Assembly: GCA_023390985.1 (NCBI GenBank)
Contig: JAEWBU010000338.1
Span: 1 to 7,259 of the forward strand
DNA length: 7,259 bases
Direction of reading: 5' to 3'
Source: Pseudomonadota bacterium
GTDB lineage: Bacteria; Pseudomonadota; Gammaproteobacteria; Burkholderiales; Burkholderiaceae_C
Both the position numbers and the translations under genes were made by a program. The notes under the pieces were generated by a model. The model worked only from the letters and a program-made list of their open reading frames with translations, made no database searches and was not told the origin of the DNA. How positions within the stretch are numbered: the first letter of the stretch is position 1; each line of letters starts with the position of its first letter. Positions 1 through 6,096 of the stretch are shown in pieces.

Positions 1-20
1 GAGTTCAGCGGTCCGCGCCG

Positions 21-1121
21 ATGTTATTCCATTCCTCCTTGCGCAAAGAGCTGGCCCGCAGTTTCGGTGCGACCCTGGTCGTGCTGGTCACCATCGTGAT
101 GACCATGACCCTGATCCGCACGCTGGGTCAGGCCAACCGGGGCAGCGTGAACCCGCAGGAGATCCTGATGGTCATGGGCTACACGGTGCTCGGCTACCTG
201 CCGCCGATCCTCACCCTGTGCCTGTTCATCGCCATCGTCGGCACGCTCTCGCGCATGTACGGCGACAGCGAGATGGTGATCTGGTTCTCCGCCGGCCGCG
301 GGCTGTCGGCGCTGCTGCGTCCGCTGATCGGCTTCGCCTGGCCCATCCTCGCGGCGGTCGCGGTGCTGGCGCTGCTGATCTGGCCCTGGGCCAACCAGCA
401 GACCCAGGAACTGAAGGAGCGCTACGGCAGCCGTGGCGACCTGGAGCGCGTCGCGCCGGGGCAGTTCCAGGAATCGGCCAGCGGCACCCGCGTGTTCTTC
501 CTGGACAAGGACACGCCTGACAACAAGTCGGGCAAGAACATCTTCATCTCCACCGTCGAGAAAGGCCGGCAGACCGTGATCTCGGCACGCACCGGCCAGG
601 TGGTCACGCAGGGCGAACAGCAGTTCCTGGTTCTGTCGAACGGGCAGCGCCTGGAGACCGAGGCCGACACCGGCCAGCTCAAGATCAGCGAGTTCAAGGA
701 GATGGGCAACCAGGTCGGCAGCTCCCAGCTCGGCCCGCAGGACAGCCTGCCGGCCAAGGCGCGTTCCACGATGGCGCTGCTGGCCGACCCTTCGCGCGCC
801 AACCAGGGTGAACTGGCCTGGCGCTTCGGCCTCGCGCTGGCCGCGTTCAACTTCGTGGTGATCGCGATCACGGTCTCCAGCGTCAATCCGCGCGCGGGGC
901 GCAGCGGCAACCTGGTGTTCGCGCTGTTCGCCTTCATCGTCTACTACAACCTCCTGAACCTGGGGCAGAGCTGGATCGGCTCCGGCAAGGTCGGCCTCGT
1001 CGCCTTCATGCTCGGCCTGCACGGCGGTGCCTTCCTGCTGGGCGCGCTCTGGCTCGGCAAGCAGCACAACAACTGGGTCTGGCCCCGGCTGCAGCGCGGC
1101 ACCGCGAGGGCCGCCGCTTGA
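21..1121 (+). CDS. lptF: LPS export ABC transporter permease LptF
   Basis: Inner-membrane subunit of the LptB2FG complex, which extracts lipopolysaccharide from the inner membrane and passes it to the LptC/LptA bridge. The 366 residues show the family layout: membrane segments near residues 15-35, 52-76 and 100-123, a periplasmic beta-jellyroll region at about 125-265, then segments near 268-288, 297-315 and 325-346. The cytoplasmic coupling-helix motif DSEM places a glutamate at residue 84, the same number as the conserved Glu84 of E. coli LptF that faces LptB. An NPR motif follows the fourth segment (289-291). Length matches the family. The ATG at 21 gives a natural N-terminus (MLFHSSLRKEL). 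Only 20 bases precede it and they hold no clear Shine-Dalgarno, so its promoter lies outside the window. The stop overlaps the lptG start. LptF and LptG are paralogues; the order and the motifs favour LptF here. Confidence 0.95.
   Translation: MLFHSSLRKELARSFGATLVVLVTIVMTMTLIRTLGQANRGSVNPQEILMVMGYTVLGYLPPILTLCLFIAIVGTLSRMYGDSEMVIWFSAGRGLSALLRPLIGFAWPILAAVAVLALLIWPWANQQTQELKERYGSRGDLERVAPGQFQESASGTRVFFLDKDTPDNKSGKNIFISTVEKGRQTVISARTGQVVTQGEQQFLVLSNGQRLETEADTGQLKISEFKEMGNQVGSSQLGPQDSLPAKARSTMALLADPSRANQGELAWRFGLALAAFNFVVIAITVSSVNPRAGRSGNLVFALFAFIVYYNLLNLGQSWIGSGKVGLVAFMLGLHGGAFLLGALWLGKQHNNWVWPRLQRGTARAAA
1106..1110 (+). promoter_or_regulatory. Ribosome binding site supporting the TTG start of lptG
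   Basis: GAGGG lies 7 bases before the TTG at 1118, inside the end of lptF. It supports this unusual start. The first internal methionine (residue 60) would remove the first membrane segment. Confidence 0.55.
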
Positions 1122-2218
1122 AGACGATCCGACGCCTGGTCTACCGGGAGGTGCTGGCTGCGGTGCTGTTCGTGGTCGCGGGGTTCCTGGCGCTGTTCTT
1201 CTTCTTCGACTTCGTCGAGGAACTCTCCGAGGTGGGACGCGGCGGCGCCAACCCGTACCGGCTGACGCAGGCGCTGCTGTACGTGGGGCTGCTGATGCCC
1301 AGCCACCTGTACGAGCTGATGCCGATCGCCGTGCTGATCGGCACCATCTTCGTGATGGCGCGGCTGGCGCAGAGCTCCGAATACACCATCCTGCGCACCA
1401 GCGGCCTGGGCCCGGGCCGCGCGCTGAGGACGCTGCTGGTGCTGGGCCTGGCGTTCACCGCCCTCACCTTCGCGGCGGGCGACTACCTGGCCCCGGCCGC
1501 CGACAAGGCCGCGCAGCTGCTGCGCGCGCAGTCCCAGGGCCGCATCAGCATCGGCCAGACCGGCGCCTGGCTCAAGGAGCGGCAGGCGCAATCGACGTAC
1601 AACGTGAACGTGTCGGCGATGGCGCCCGACGGCTCGATGCAGAACGTGCGGCTGTTCGAAGCCGACGATCGCGGCTTCCTGGTCAGCATCACGTCGGCGC
1701 CGCGCGCCAGCTTCGCCGGCGGGGCGTGGCAGCTGCAGCAGGCCGAGATCACCCGCTTCGCCACCCAGTCGGAAGCGCCGCGCGTGGAGCGCAGCACGGT
1801 GCCGCAACTGCGCTGGCGCACCGAGCTCACGCAGGAGATGGTGTCGGTGGCGCTGCTGCGGCCCGACCGCATGAGCACGCTGGACCTGTTCTCGTACATC
1901 CAGCACCTGGAAGCGAACGGCCAGACCTCGCAGCGCTACGAGATCGAGTTCTGGCGCAAGGTGTTCTACCCGCTCAGCTGCCTGGTGATGGTGGTGCTGG
2001 CACTGCCGTTCGCCTACCTGCATTTCCGGTCCGGAACCATCACCACCTACGTGTTCGGCGGCGTGCTGATCGGCATCAGCTTCTTCCTCCTGAACAACGT
2101 GTTCGGCTACATCGGCAACCTTCGCAACTGGTGGCCCTGGCTGACGGCGGCGGCGCCCGGCCTGCTCTATTCGCTGCTGTCGCTGGGCGCGTTCAGCTGG
2201 CTGGTGCTGCGGCGATGA
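1118..2218 (+). CDS. lptG: LPS export ABC transporter permease LptG
   Basis: Second membrane subunit of the LptB2FG lipopolysaccharide extractor. The 366-residue protein has membrane segments at about 11-31, 59-81 and 103-123, a periplasmic jellyroll domain at about 125-270, and segments at about 281-302, 309-328 and 338-364. The coupling helix contains SSE with the glutamate at residue 88, matching Glu88 of E. coli LptG. Translation must start at TTG 1118, which overlaps the lptF stop as TTGA and follows a GAGGG motif. This implies coupled, roughly equimolar synthesis of the two subunits. The stop overlaps the cbiX start as ATGA. The loop after the first membrane segment is acidic (DFVEELSEVG, 31-40), whereas E. 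coli LptG has lysines 34, 40 and 41 at the corresponding places by my by-eye alignment. Confidence 0.95.
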   Translation: MKTIRRLVYREVLAAVLFVVAGFLALFFFFDFVEELSEVGRGGANPYRLTQALLYVGLLMPSHLYELMPIAVLIGTIFVMARLAQSSEYTILRTSGLGPGRALRTLLVLGLAFTALTFAAGDYLAPAADKAAQLLRAQSQGRISIGQTGAWLKERQAQSTYNVNVSAMAPDGSMQNVRLFEADDRGFLVSITSAPRASFAGGAWQLQQAEITRFATQSEAPRVERSTVPQLRWRTELTQEMVSVALLRPDRMSTLDLFSYIQHLEANGQTSQRYEIEFWRKVFYPLSCLVMVVLALPFAYLHFRSGTITTYVFGGVLIGISFFLLNNVFGYIGNLRNWWPWLTAAAPGLLYSLLSLGAFSWLVLRR

Positions 2219-2586
2219 CGCGGCGCGGCGTGGTCCTGTTCGGACACGGCTCGCGCGACCCGGCCTGGCGCGCGCCGATGGACGCGGTGGCGCGCCGGAT
2301 CGTGGAGAAGTCGTCCGAGACGCTCGTGGTCTGCGCCTTCCTGGAACTGCAGGCGCCCGACTTCGCCGCGGCGGTCGCGCAGCTCGCGAGCCAAGGCGCC
2401 GGGCACGTCACGGTGCTGCCGATGTTCCTGGGCGTCGGCAAGCACGCGCGGCAGGACCTGCCGGCGCTGGTCGAAGCGGCGCGGGCGGCGCATCAGGAAT
2501 TGGCCTTCGATGTGCTGCCCTCGGTCGGCGAGCTTGCGGAGGTCATCGAAGTGCTGGCGGAGGCGCCGCTTCGAACCAGTCCTTAG
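2215..2586 (+). CDS. cbiX: Short CbiX/SirB-type sirohydrochlorin chelatase
   Basis: A 123-residue single-domain chelatase of the CbiX/SirB family, which inserts a divalent metal into sirohydrochlorin: Fe2+ to make siroheme, or Co2+ for the anaerobic cobalamin route. It begins with a beta strand leading into GHGSRDP, whose His11 is the first metal-binding histidine. The second lies in FLGVGKHARQDLP (His77). This spacing fits the short CbiX form, in which two small subunits dimerise to resemble one long chelatase. The ATG at 2215 overlaps the lptG stop (ATGA). The same frame is open far upstream, but only this start gives a family-like N-terminus, and everything before it is an lptG shadow. No good Shine-Dalgarno is visible, so translation is probably coupled to lptG. 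The next gene is a CysB regulator, which favours the siroheme/sulfite reduction role over cobalamin. Metal preference cannot be read from sequence. Confidence 0.88.
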   Translation: MTRRGVVLFGHGSRDPAWRAPMDAVARRIVEKSSETLVVCAFLELQAPDFAAAVAQLASQGAGHVTVLPMFLGVGKHARQDLPALVEAARAAHQELAFDVLPSVGELAEVIEVLAEAPLRTSP

Positions 2587-2594
2587 ACGAATCC

Positions 2595-2622
2595 TGCATA
2601 ATGTTCCTCTGCTTAAGATGCA
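2595..2622 (+). promoter_or_regulatory. Candidate cysB promoter with a possible LysR-type dyad
   Basis: The 42-base gap before cysB holds a CATAAT hexamer (2597-2602), a plausible -10 box that would put the transcript start about 20 bases before the cysB ATG. No convincing -35 box sits at the right distance. The hexamer overlaps an interrupted inverted repeat: TGCATAA (2595-2601) facing TTAAGATGCA (2613-2622), with TGCAT/ATGCA as the matching ends. LysR regulators often repress their own promoter from a site overlapping it, so this is a candidate autoregulatory element. The match is short and could be chance. Confidence 0.3.
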
Positions 2623-2628
2623 TTCGGC

Positions 2629-3573
2629 ATGAACCTCCACCAGTTCCGCTTCGTCCAGGAAGCCGCCCGTCGCAACCTCAACCTGACGGAAGCCGCCAAG
2701 GCGCTGCACACCTCGCAGCCGGGGGTGTCCAAGGCCATCATCGAGCTGGAAGAGGAGCTGGGCGTGGAGATCTTCGCGCGCCACGGCAAGCGCCTGAAGC
2801 GCATCACCGAACCGGGCCAGCACGTGTTGCGCAGCATCGAGCTGATCATGCGCGAGGTGGGCAACCTCAAGCGCATCGGCGAGCAGTTCAGCGCCCAGGA
2901 CAGCGGCACGCTCTCCATCGCGACCACCCACACGCAGGCGCGCTACGTGCTGCCGGTGCCCGTGGCCAACCTGCGCGAGGCCTACCCCAAGGTGAACGTC
3001 AGCCTGCACCAGGGCTCGCCCGACCAGGTGGCGCGGATGGTGATCGACGAGATCGCGGAGATCGGCATCGCCACCGAATCGCTGTCGGACTACCAGGAGC
3101 TGGTCACCCTGCCCTGCTACGAGTGGCAGCACGTGCTGGTGATGCCCAGGGACCACCCGCTGGTGGCCAAGGAGCGCATCAGCCTCGAGGACCTGGCGGC
3201 CGAGCCGATCATCACCTACCACCCTTCGTTCACCGGCCGCACGCGGATCGACACCGCGTTCGCCCATCGCAAGCTGCAGCCGCGCATCGCGCTCGAGGCG
3301 ATCGATTCGGACGTGATCAAGACCTACGTCCGGCTGGGCCTGGGCGTGGGCATCGTCGCCGAGATGGCGGTGCGCGACGACGGGCAGAACGCCGACCTGG
3401 CGGTGCGTCCGCTGGGCACGCTGTTCGGCCAGAACGTCGCTCGCGTCGCCTTCAAGCGCGGGGCCTACCTGCGCAACTTCGTCTTCCAGTTCGCCGAACT
3501 GCTTTCCAGCCGCCTGGACCGGCACCTGATCGCCAAAGCCATGAGCGGCCACGTCAACGACTATGAGCTCTGA
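2629..3573 (+). CDS. cysB: CysB-family LysR-type regulator of sulfur assimilation
   Basis: A 314-residue LysR-type transcriptional regulator of the CysB branch, which activates sulfate uptake and reduction genes in response to O-acetylserine and sulfur starvation. The N-terminal winged helix-turn-helix spans about residues 1-60, with the recognition region AKALHTSQPGVSKAI, then a linker helix and a two-lobed periplasmic-binding-protein-like effector domain (about 92-300). CysB hallmarks are present: TTHTQARY at 99-106, FTGR at 201-204, and DVIKTYVRLGLGVG at 228-241. The residues recalled as sulfate contacts in the Klebsiella CysB structure (Thr100, Thr102, Gln103, Thr149, Thr202) all occur at identical numbers. 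The ATG at 2629 gives the standard N-terminus, although no clear Shine-Dalgarno precedes it. It could be a Cbl-like paralogue. The neighbouring chelatase and methionine-type aminotransferase fit a sulfur role. Confidence 0.92.
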   Translation: MNLHQFRFVQEAARRNLNLTEAAKALHTSQPGVSKAIIELEEELGVEIFARHGKRLKRITEPGQHVLRSIELIMREVGNLKRIGEQFSAQDSGTLSIATTHTQARYVLPVPVANLREAYPKVNVSLHQGSPDQVARMVIDEIAEIGIATESLSDYQELVTLPCYEWQHVLVMPRDHPLVAKERISLEDLAAEPIITYHPSFTGRTRIDTAFAHRKLQPRIALEAIDSDVIKTYVRLGLGVGIVAEMAVRDDGQNADLAVRPLGTLFGQNVARVAFKRGAYLRNFVFQFAELLSSRLDRHLIAKAMSGHVNDYEL

Positions 3574-4735
3574 AGCCACCGCCGTGCGGACGCCGTCCGT
3601 GCAGACCAAGCTGCCCTCCGTGGGCACCACCATCTTCACCGTGATGTCGGCCCTGGCCACCGAGACGGGCGCCGTCAACCTCGGCCAGGGCTTTCCCGAT
3701 TTCGAGTGCGACCCGAAGCTGGTGCAGTCGGTGACGGACGCGATGACGAGCGGCCTGAACCAGTACCCGCCGATGACCGGCGTGCCCTCGCTGCGCGAAG
3801 CGATCGCCGGCAAGGTCGAGGCGATGTACGGCCGCCGCTACGACCCGGTATCGGAGGTGACCATCACCGCCGGCGCCACGCAGGCCATCATCACCGCCGT
3901 CCTCGCCGTCGTTCGACCGGGCGATGAAGTGATCGTGCTGGAGCCCTGCTACGACAGCTACGTGCCCAACATCGAGCTGGCCGGCGGCACCGTGGTGCGC
4001 GTTCCGCTCACGCCCGGCACCTTCCGCCCCGACTTCGACCGCATCGCCGCCGCGATGACGCCGCGCACCCGGGCCCTCATCATCAACTCGCCGCACAACC
4101 CCAGCGCCACCGTGTGGACGCGCGAGGAGATGCTGCGGCTGCAGGACCTGCTGGCCCCCACCGACGTGCTGCTGATCAGCGACGAGGTGTACGAGCACAT
4201 GGTGTTCGACGGCCAGCCGCACCAGAGCGCGGCGCGCTTCCCGGGCCTGGCCGCCCGGGCCTTCATCGTGTCGAGCTTCGGCAAGACCTACCACGTGACC
4301 GGCTGGAAGGTCGGCTACGTGGCGGCGCCGGCGTCGCTCAGCGCCGAGTTCCGCAAGGTGCACCAGTTCAACGTGTTCACCGTCAACACGCCGGTGCAGC
4401 ACGGCTTGGCCGCGTACATGGGGGACCCCCAGCCCTACCTGGAACTGCCGGCCTTCTACCAGCGCAAGCGCGACCTGTTCCGCGAAGGCCTGGGCCGCAC
4501 CCGACTGAGGATGCTGCCCAGCGAAGGCACCTACTTCCAGTGCGTGGACATCTCGGCCGTGAGCGACCTGTCCGAGTCCGACTTCTGCCTGTGGCTGACC
4601 CGCGAGATCGGCGTGGCGGCGATTCCGCTGTCCGCGTTCTACGGCGACGGCTTCGACCAGCGCGTGGTGCGGTTCTGCTTCGCCAAGAAGGACGAGACGC
4701 TGCACAAGGCGCTGGACCGGCTTGCGCGGCTCTGA
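3563..4735 (+). CDS. PLP-dependent aminotransferase, methionine aminotransferase (YbdL) type
   Basis: A 390-residue fold-type I, class I/II aminotransferase. The N-terminal region KLPSVGTTIFTVMSALA followed by GQGFPDF (41-47) resembles E. coli YbdL, which prefers methionine and aromatic amino acids as amino donors. Catalytic landmarks are visible: Tyr68 in QYPP; Asn179 in NSPHNP; Asp207 and Tyr210 in SDEVY, contacting the cofactor ring; Lys241 in SSFGKTYHVTGWK, the Schiff-base lysine; and Arg370 in VVRFCF, the substrate carboxylate anchor. All expected residues are intact. The ATG at 3563 lies inside the last codons of cysB (11-base overlap, different frame) without a Shine-Dalgarno, suggesting translational coupling. 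The location after cysB supports a role in methionine or its keto acid (salvage), by inference. A kynurenine- or glutamine-transaminase-like activity is the main alternative, since these relatives share all the motifs. Confidence 0.9.
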   Translation: MSSEATAVRTPSVQTKLPSVGTTIFTVMSALATETGAVNLGQGFPDFECDPKLVQSVTDAMTSGLNQYPPMTGVPSLREAIAGKVEAMYGRRYDPVSEVTITAGATQAIITAVLAVVRPGDEVIVLEPCYDSYVPNIELAGGTVVRVPLTPGTFRPDFDRIAAAMTPRTRALIINSPHNPSATVWTREEMLRLQDLLAPTDVLLISDEVYEHMVFDGQPHQSAARFPGLAARAFIVSSFGKTYHVTGWKVGYVAAPASLSAEFRKVHQFNVFTVNTPVQHGLAAYMGDPQPYLELPAFYQRKRDLFREGLGRTRLRMLPSEGTYFQCVDISAVSDLSESDFCLWLTREIGVAAIPLSAFYGDGFDQRVVRFCFAKKDETLHKALDRLARL

Positions 4736-4774
4736 GACGTCGGCTGACATCGCCGGGCCTCCGGTTCACCAACA

Positions 4775-4801
4775 ATCCCCGCGCAGTACAGCTTCGGGGA
4801 T
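4775..4801 (+). other. Inverted repeat covering the lipoprotein gene's ribosome binding site
   Basis: ATCCCCG (4775-4781) and CGGGGAT (4795-4801) form a perfect 7-base-pair stem around a 13-base loop. The right arm contains GGGGA (4796-4800), the best Shine-Dalgarno candidate for the gene starting at 4805, four bases away. In mRNA the hairpin would hide this site. It is not followed by a T run, so a classical terminator for the upstream aminotransferase is unlikely. In such GC-rich DNA a 7-bp repeat may be accidental. Confidence 0.35.
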
Positions 4802-4804
4802 CAC

Positions 4805-5512
4805 ATGCAGCGAAGAATGGCGCTGGGGGCACTCGCCTCCATCGTGCTGGCCGCTTGCGGCGGCGGTGGCGGCGGCGCAGTCGCCGATAGCTCGGCCGGC
4901 CCGCAGGCCAGCGCCCTCGCGGGCTCGCGCGACATCGCCGCCTGGGGCGATTCACACACGACGGGCTTGCCGGACCGACAGGACGTGCCGGGCTACGCCG
5001 CGCAGCTGAGGCAGATCGCCGGCTCGCGCCAGGTGTTCGGCGGCGGCTTCGCCGGCCTCACGTCCACGCAGGTGGCCGACCTGCAGCTCCGTGACGACGC
5101 CCACGACGACTGGGTCAACGTGTTCTGGTACGGCGGCAACAACCAGACCGACACCGAGACGATCAAGGCCGACCTGGCGCGGTCGATCGCCTCGCTCGCA
5201 CCCGGCAACCAGCGGTTCCTGGTGCTCGGCGTCGTGAACCAGGCGACGCCGGCCGAGCGCCGCGGTGGGGCGGACTACGCCACCATCGTGCGGCTGAACT
5301 CGGAACTGGCGGCGCAGTACGGCGACCACTTCTTCGACATCCGCGAGTTCCTGGTCGGCCTGGCCGACCCGGCCAATCCGGCGGACGTGATCGACCGGCA
5401 GGACGACGTGCCGCCCACCTCGCTGCGCGTCGACGGCGTGCACCTGAGCACGGCGGGCTCCACCGCGGTCGCGCGCAAGGTGCTGGAGCTCATCGCGGCC
5501 AAGGGCTGGTAG
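4805..5512 (+). CDS. SGNH/GDSL-family hydrolase lipoprotein
   Basis: A 235-residue predicted lipoprotein carrying an SGNH hydrolase domain. The N-terminus has basic residues 3-4, a short hydrophobic stretch and a lipobox LAAC with Cys18 as the lipidation site. A glycine run follows (19-24). With no aspartate at position +2, sorting to the outer membrane is expected, by the E. coli rule. The hydrolase blocks are recognisable: GDS at 48-50 (nucleophile Ser50), the glycine-rich block II near 79-84 followed by TSTQ, GGNN at 110-113 supplying the oxyanion asparagine, and DGVH at 210-213 giving the catalytic Asp210 and His213. The family includes esterases, lipases and sugar deacetylases; the substrate cannot be inferred. 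The ATG at 4805 is supported by the lipoprotein signal and GGGGA at 4796-4800. No neighbour suggests a pathway, and it looks monocistronic. Confidence 0.85.
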   Translation: MQRRMALGALASIVLAACGGGGGGAVADSSAGPQASALAGSRDIAAWGDSHTTGLPDRQDVPGYAAQLRQIAGSRQVFGGGFAGLTSTQVADLQLRDDAHDDWVNVFWYGGNNQTDTETIKADLARSIASLAPGNQRFLVLGVVNQATPAERRGGADYATIVRLNSELAAQYGDHFFDIREFLVGLADPANPADVIDRQDDVPPTSLRVDGVHLSTAGSTAVARKVLELIAAKGW

Positions 5513-5533
5513 GCGGCGCCGAGCCGCGCGCAC

Positions 5534-5539
5534 CATAAT
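5534..5539 (+). promoter_or_regulatory. Candidate -10 box for the EVE-domain gene
   Basis: CATAAT matches the sigma-70 -10 consensus at five of six positions and lies about 25 bases before the GTG start, leaving room for a short leader. No recognisable -35 box lies 16-18 bases upstream, so this is tentative. Confidence 0.3.
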
Positions 5540-5553
5540 CGGCCCGTCTTTTC

Positions 5554-5560
5554 AGGAGGA
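5554..5560 (+). promoter_or_regulatory. Strong Shine-Dalgarno that fixes the GTG start at 5565
   Basis: AGGAGGA lies four bases before the GTG codon at 5565. It is the strongest ribosome binding site in the window and settles the start in favour of GTG over the ATG at 5583, which would cut into the conserved WLMKSEP motif. Confidence 0.8.
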
Positions 5561-5564
5561 CGGC

Positions 5565-6029
5565 GTGGCCCAGTACTGGTTGATGAAATCCGAGCCGGAC
5601 GACGTGTCGGTGGACGATGCGCTGGCCGCACCCAAGTCCACGGTTCCGTGGACGGGCGTGCGCAACTTCCAGGCGCGCAACTTCATGCGCAAGGACATGC
5701 GCATCGGCGACGGCGTGCTGTTCTACCACTCGAGCTGCGCCGAGCCGGGCGTCGTCGGCATCGCGCAAGTGGCGTCCGAGGCCTATCCCGATCCCACCCA
5801 GTTCCAGCCTTCGTCGCCCTACTTCGACCCGGAGTCCAAGCGCGAATCGCCGCGCTGGTACCTGGTGGATGTGAAGGTGCTCAAGAAGACCCGCAACCTC
5901 CGGCTGCCGGAAATGCGGACCCTTCCCGAGCTGGCGGACATGATCGTGCTGAGGAAGGGCAACCGGCTGTCGATCACGCCCGTGGAAGAGAAGCACTGGC
6001 GATTCATCACGGAGCTGCTGGGCGCCTGA
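5565..6029 (+). CDS. Stand-alone EVE-domain protein
   Basis: A 154-residue protein made almost entirely of one EVE domain, a PUA-like fold related to the YTH and ASCH families and to human THYN1. Conserved features include YWLMKSEP (4-11), Trp29 followed by GVRNFQARN (31-39), MRIGD (45-49), FYHS (53-56), GIAQV (65-69), the tryptophan and DVK segment (98-104), and RLSITPV (134-140). The family is thought to recognise modified bases in DNA or RNA. In modification-dependent restriction enzymes the domain is fused to a nuclease, but stand-alone bacterial copies like this one have no settled function. No nuclease or methyltransferase lies nearby, so a defence role has no contextual support. Translation begins at GTG behind AGGAGGA. 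The gene is followed by a bidirectional terminator shared with clpA. Confidence 0.92.
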   Translation: MAQYWLMKSEPDDVSVDDALAAPKSTVPWTGVRNFQARNFMRKDMRIGDGVLFYHSSCAEPGVVGIAQVASEAYPDPTQFQPSSPYFDPESKRESPRWYLVDVKVLKKTRNLRLPEMRTLPELADMIVLRKGNRLSITPVEEKHWRFITELLGA

Positions 6030-6050
6030 CGCAGCAGCACAGCGCAAAGA

Positions 6051-6078
6051 GAAAAGCCGCCCCGAGGGGCGGCTTTTC
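6051..6078. terminator. Bidirectional intrinsic terminator between the EVE gene and clpA
   Basis: GAAAAGCCGCCC (6051-6062) pairs perfectly with GGGCGGCTTTTC (6067-6078) around a CGAG loop, giving a 12-base-pair stem. The four Ts at 6074-6077 serve the plus-strand EVE transcript, and the four As at 6052-6055 become Ts for the minus-strand clpA transcript. It lies 21 bases after the EVE stop and 18 bases beyond the clpA stop, where a shared convergent terminator is expected. Confidence 0.9.
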
Positions 6079-6096
6079 GTTGCTGGCCTGCAGGCC

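Noticed and set aside
944..2023. A 359-codon minus-strand open frame antisense to lptG
   Set aside because: Low-complexity composition (runs of His, Gln, Arg) and complete overlap with a clearly recognised membrane protein gene.
1027..2214. Extension of the cbiX reading frame upstream through lptG to 1027
   Set aside because: The extension translates to Arg/Gly/Ala-rich shadow sequence. The chelatase family fold starts at the ATG at 2215.
2167..3813. A 548-codon open frame on the minus strand across cbiX and cysB
   Set aside because: Its translation is rich in His, Arg, Asp and Gln with no recognisable domain, and it lies antisense to two well-supported genes. Long antisense frames are expected in GC-rich DNA.
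3554..4750. A 398-codon minus-strand open frame antisense to the aminotransferase
   Set aside because: No domain is recognisable, the composition is that of a shadow frame, and the plus strand carries an intact aminotransferase with all catalytic residues.
4736..4804. Possible intrinsic terminator after the aminotransferase gene
   Set aside because: The only stem here (4775-4801) lacks a following T run and runs into the next gene's start region, so it is reported as a leader hairpin instead.
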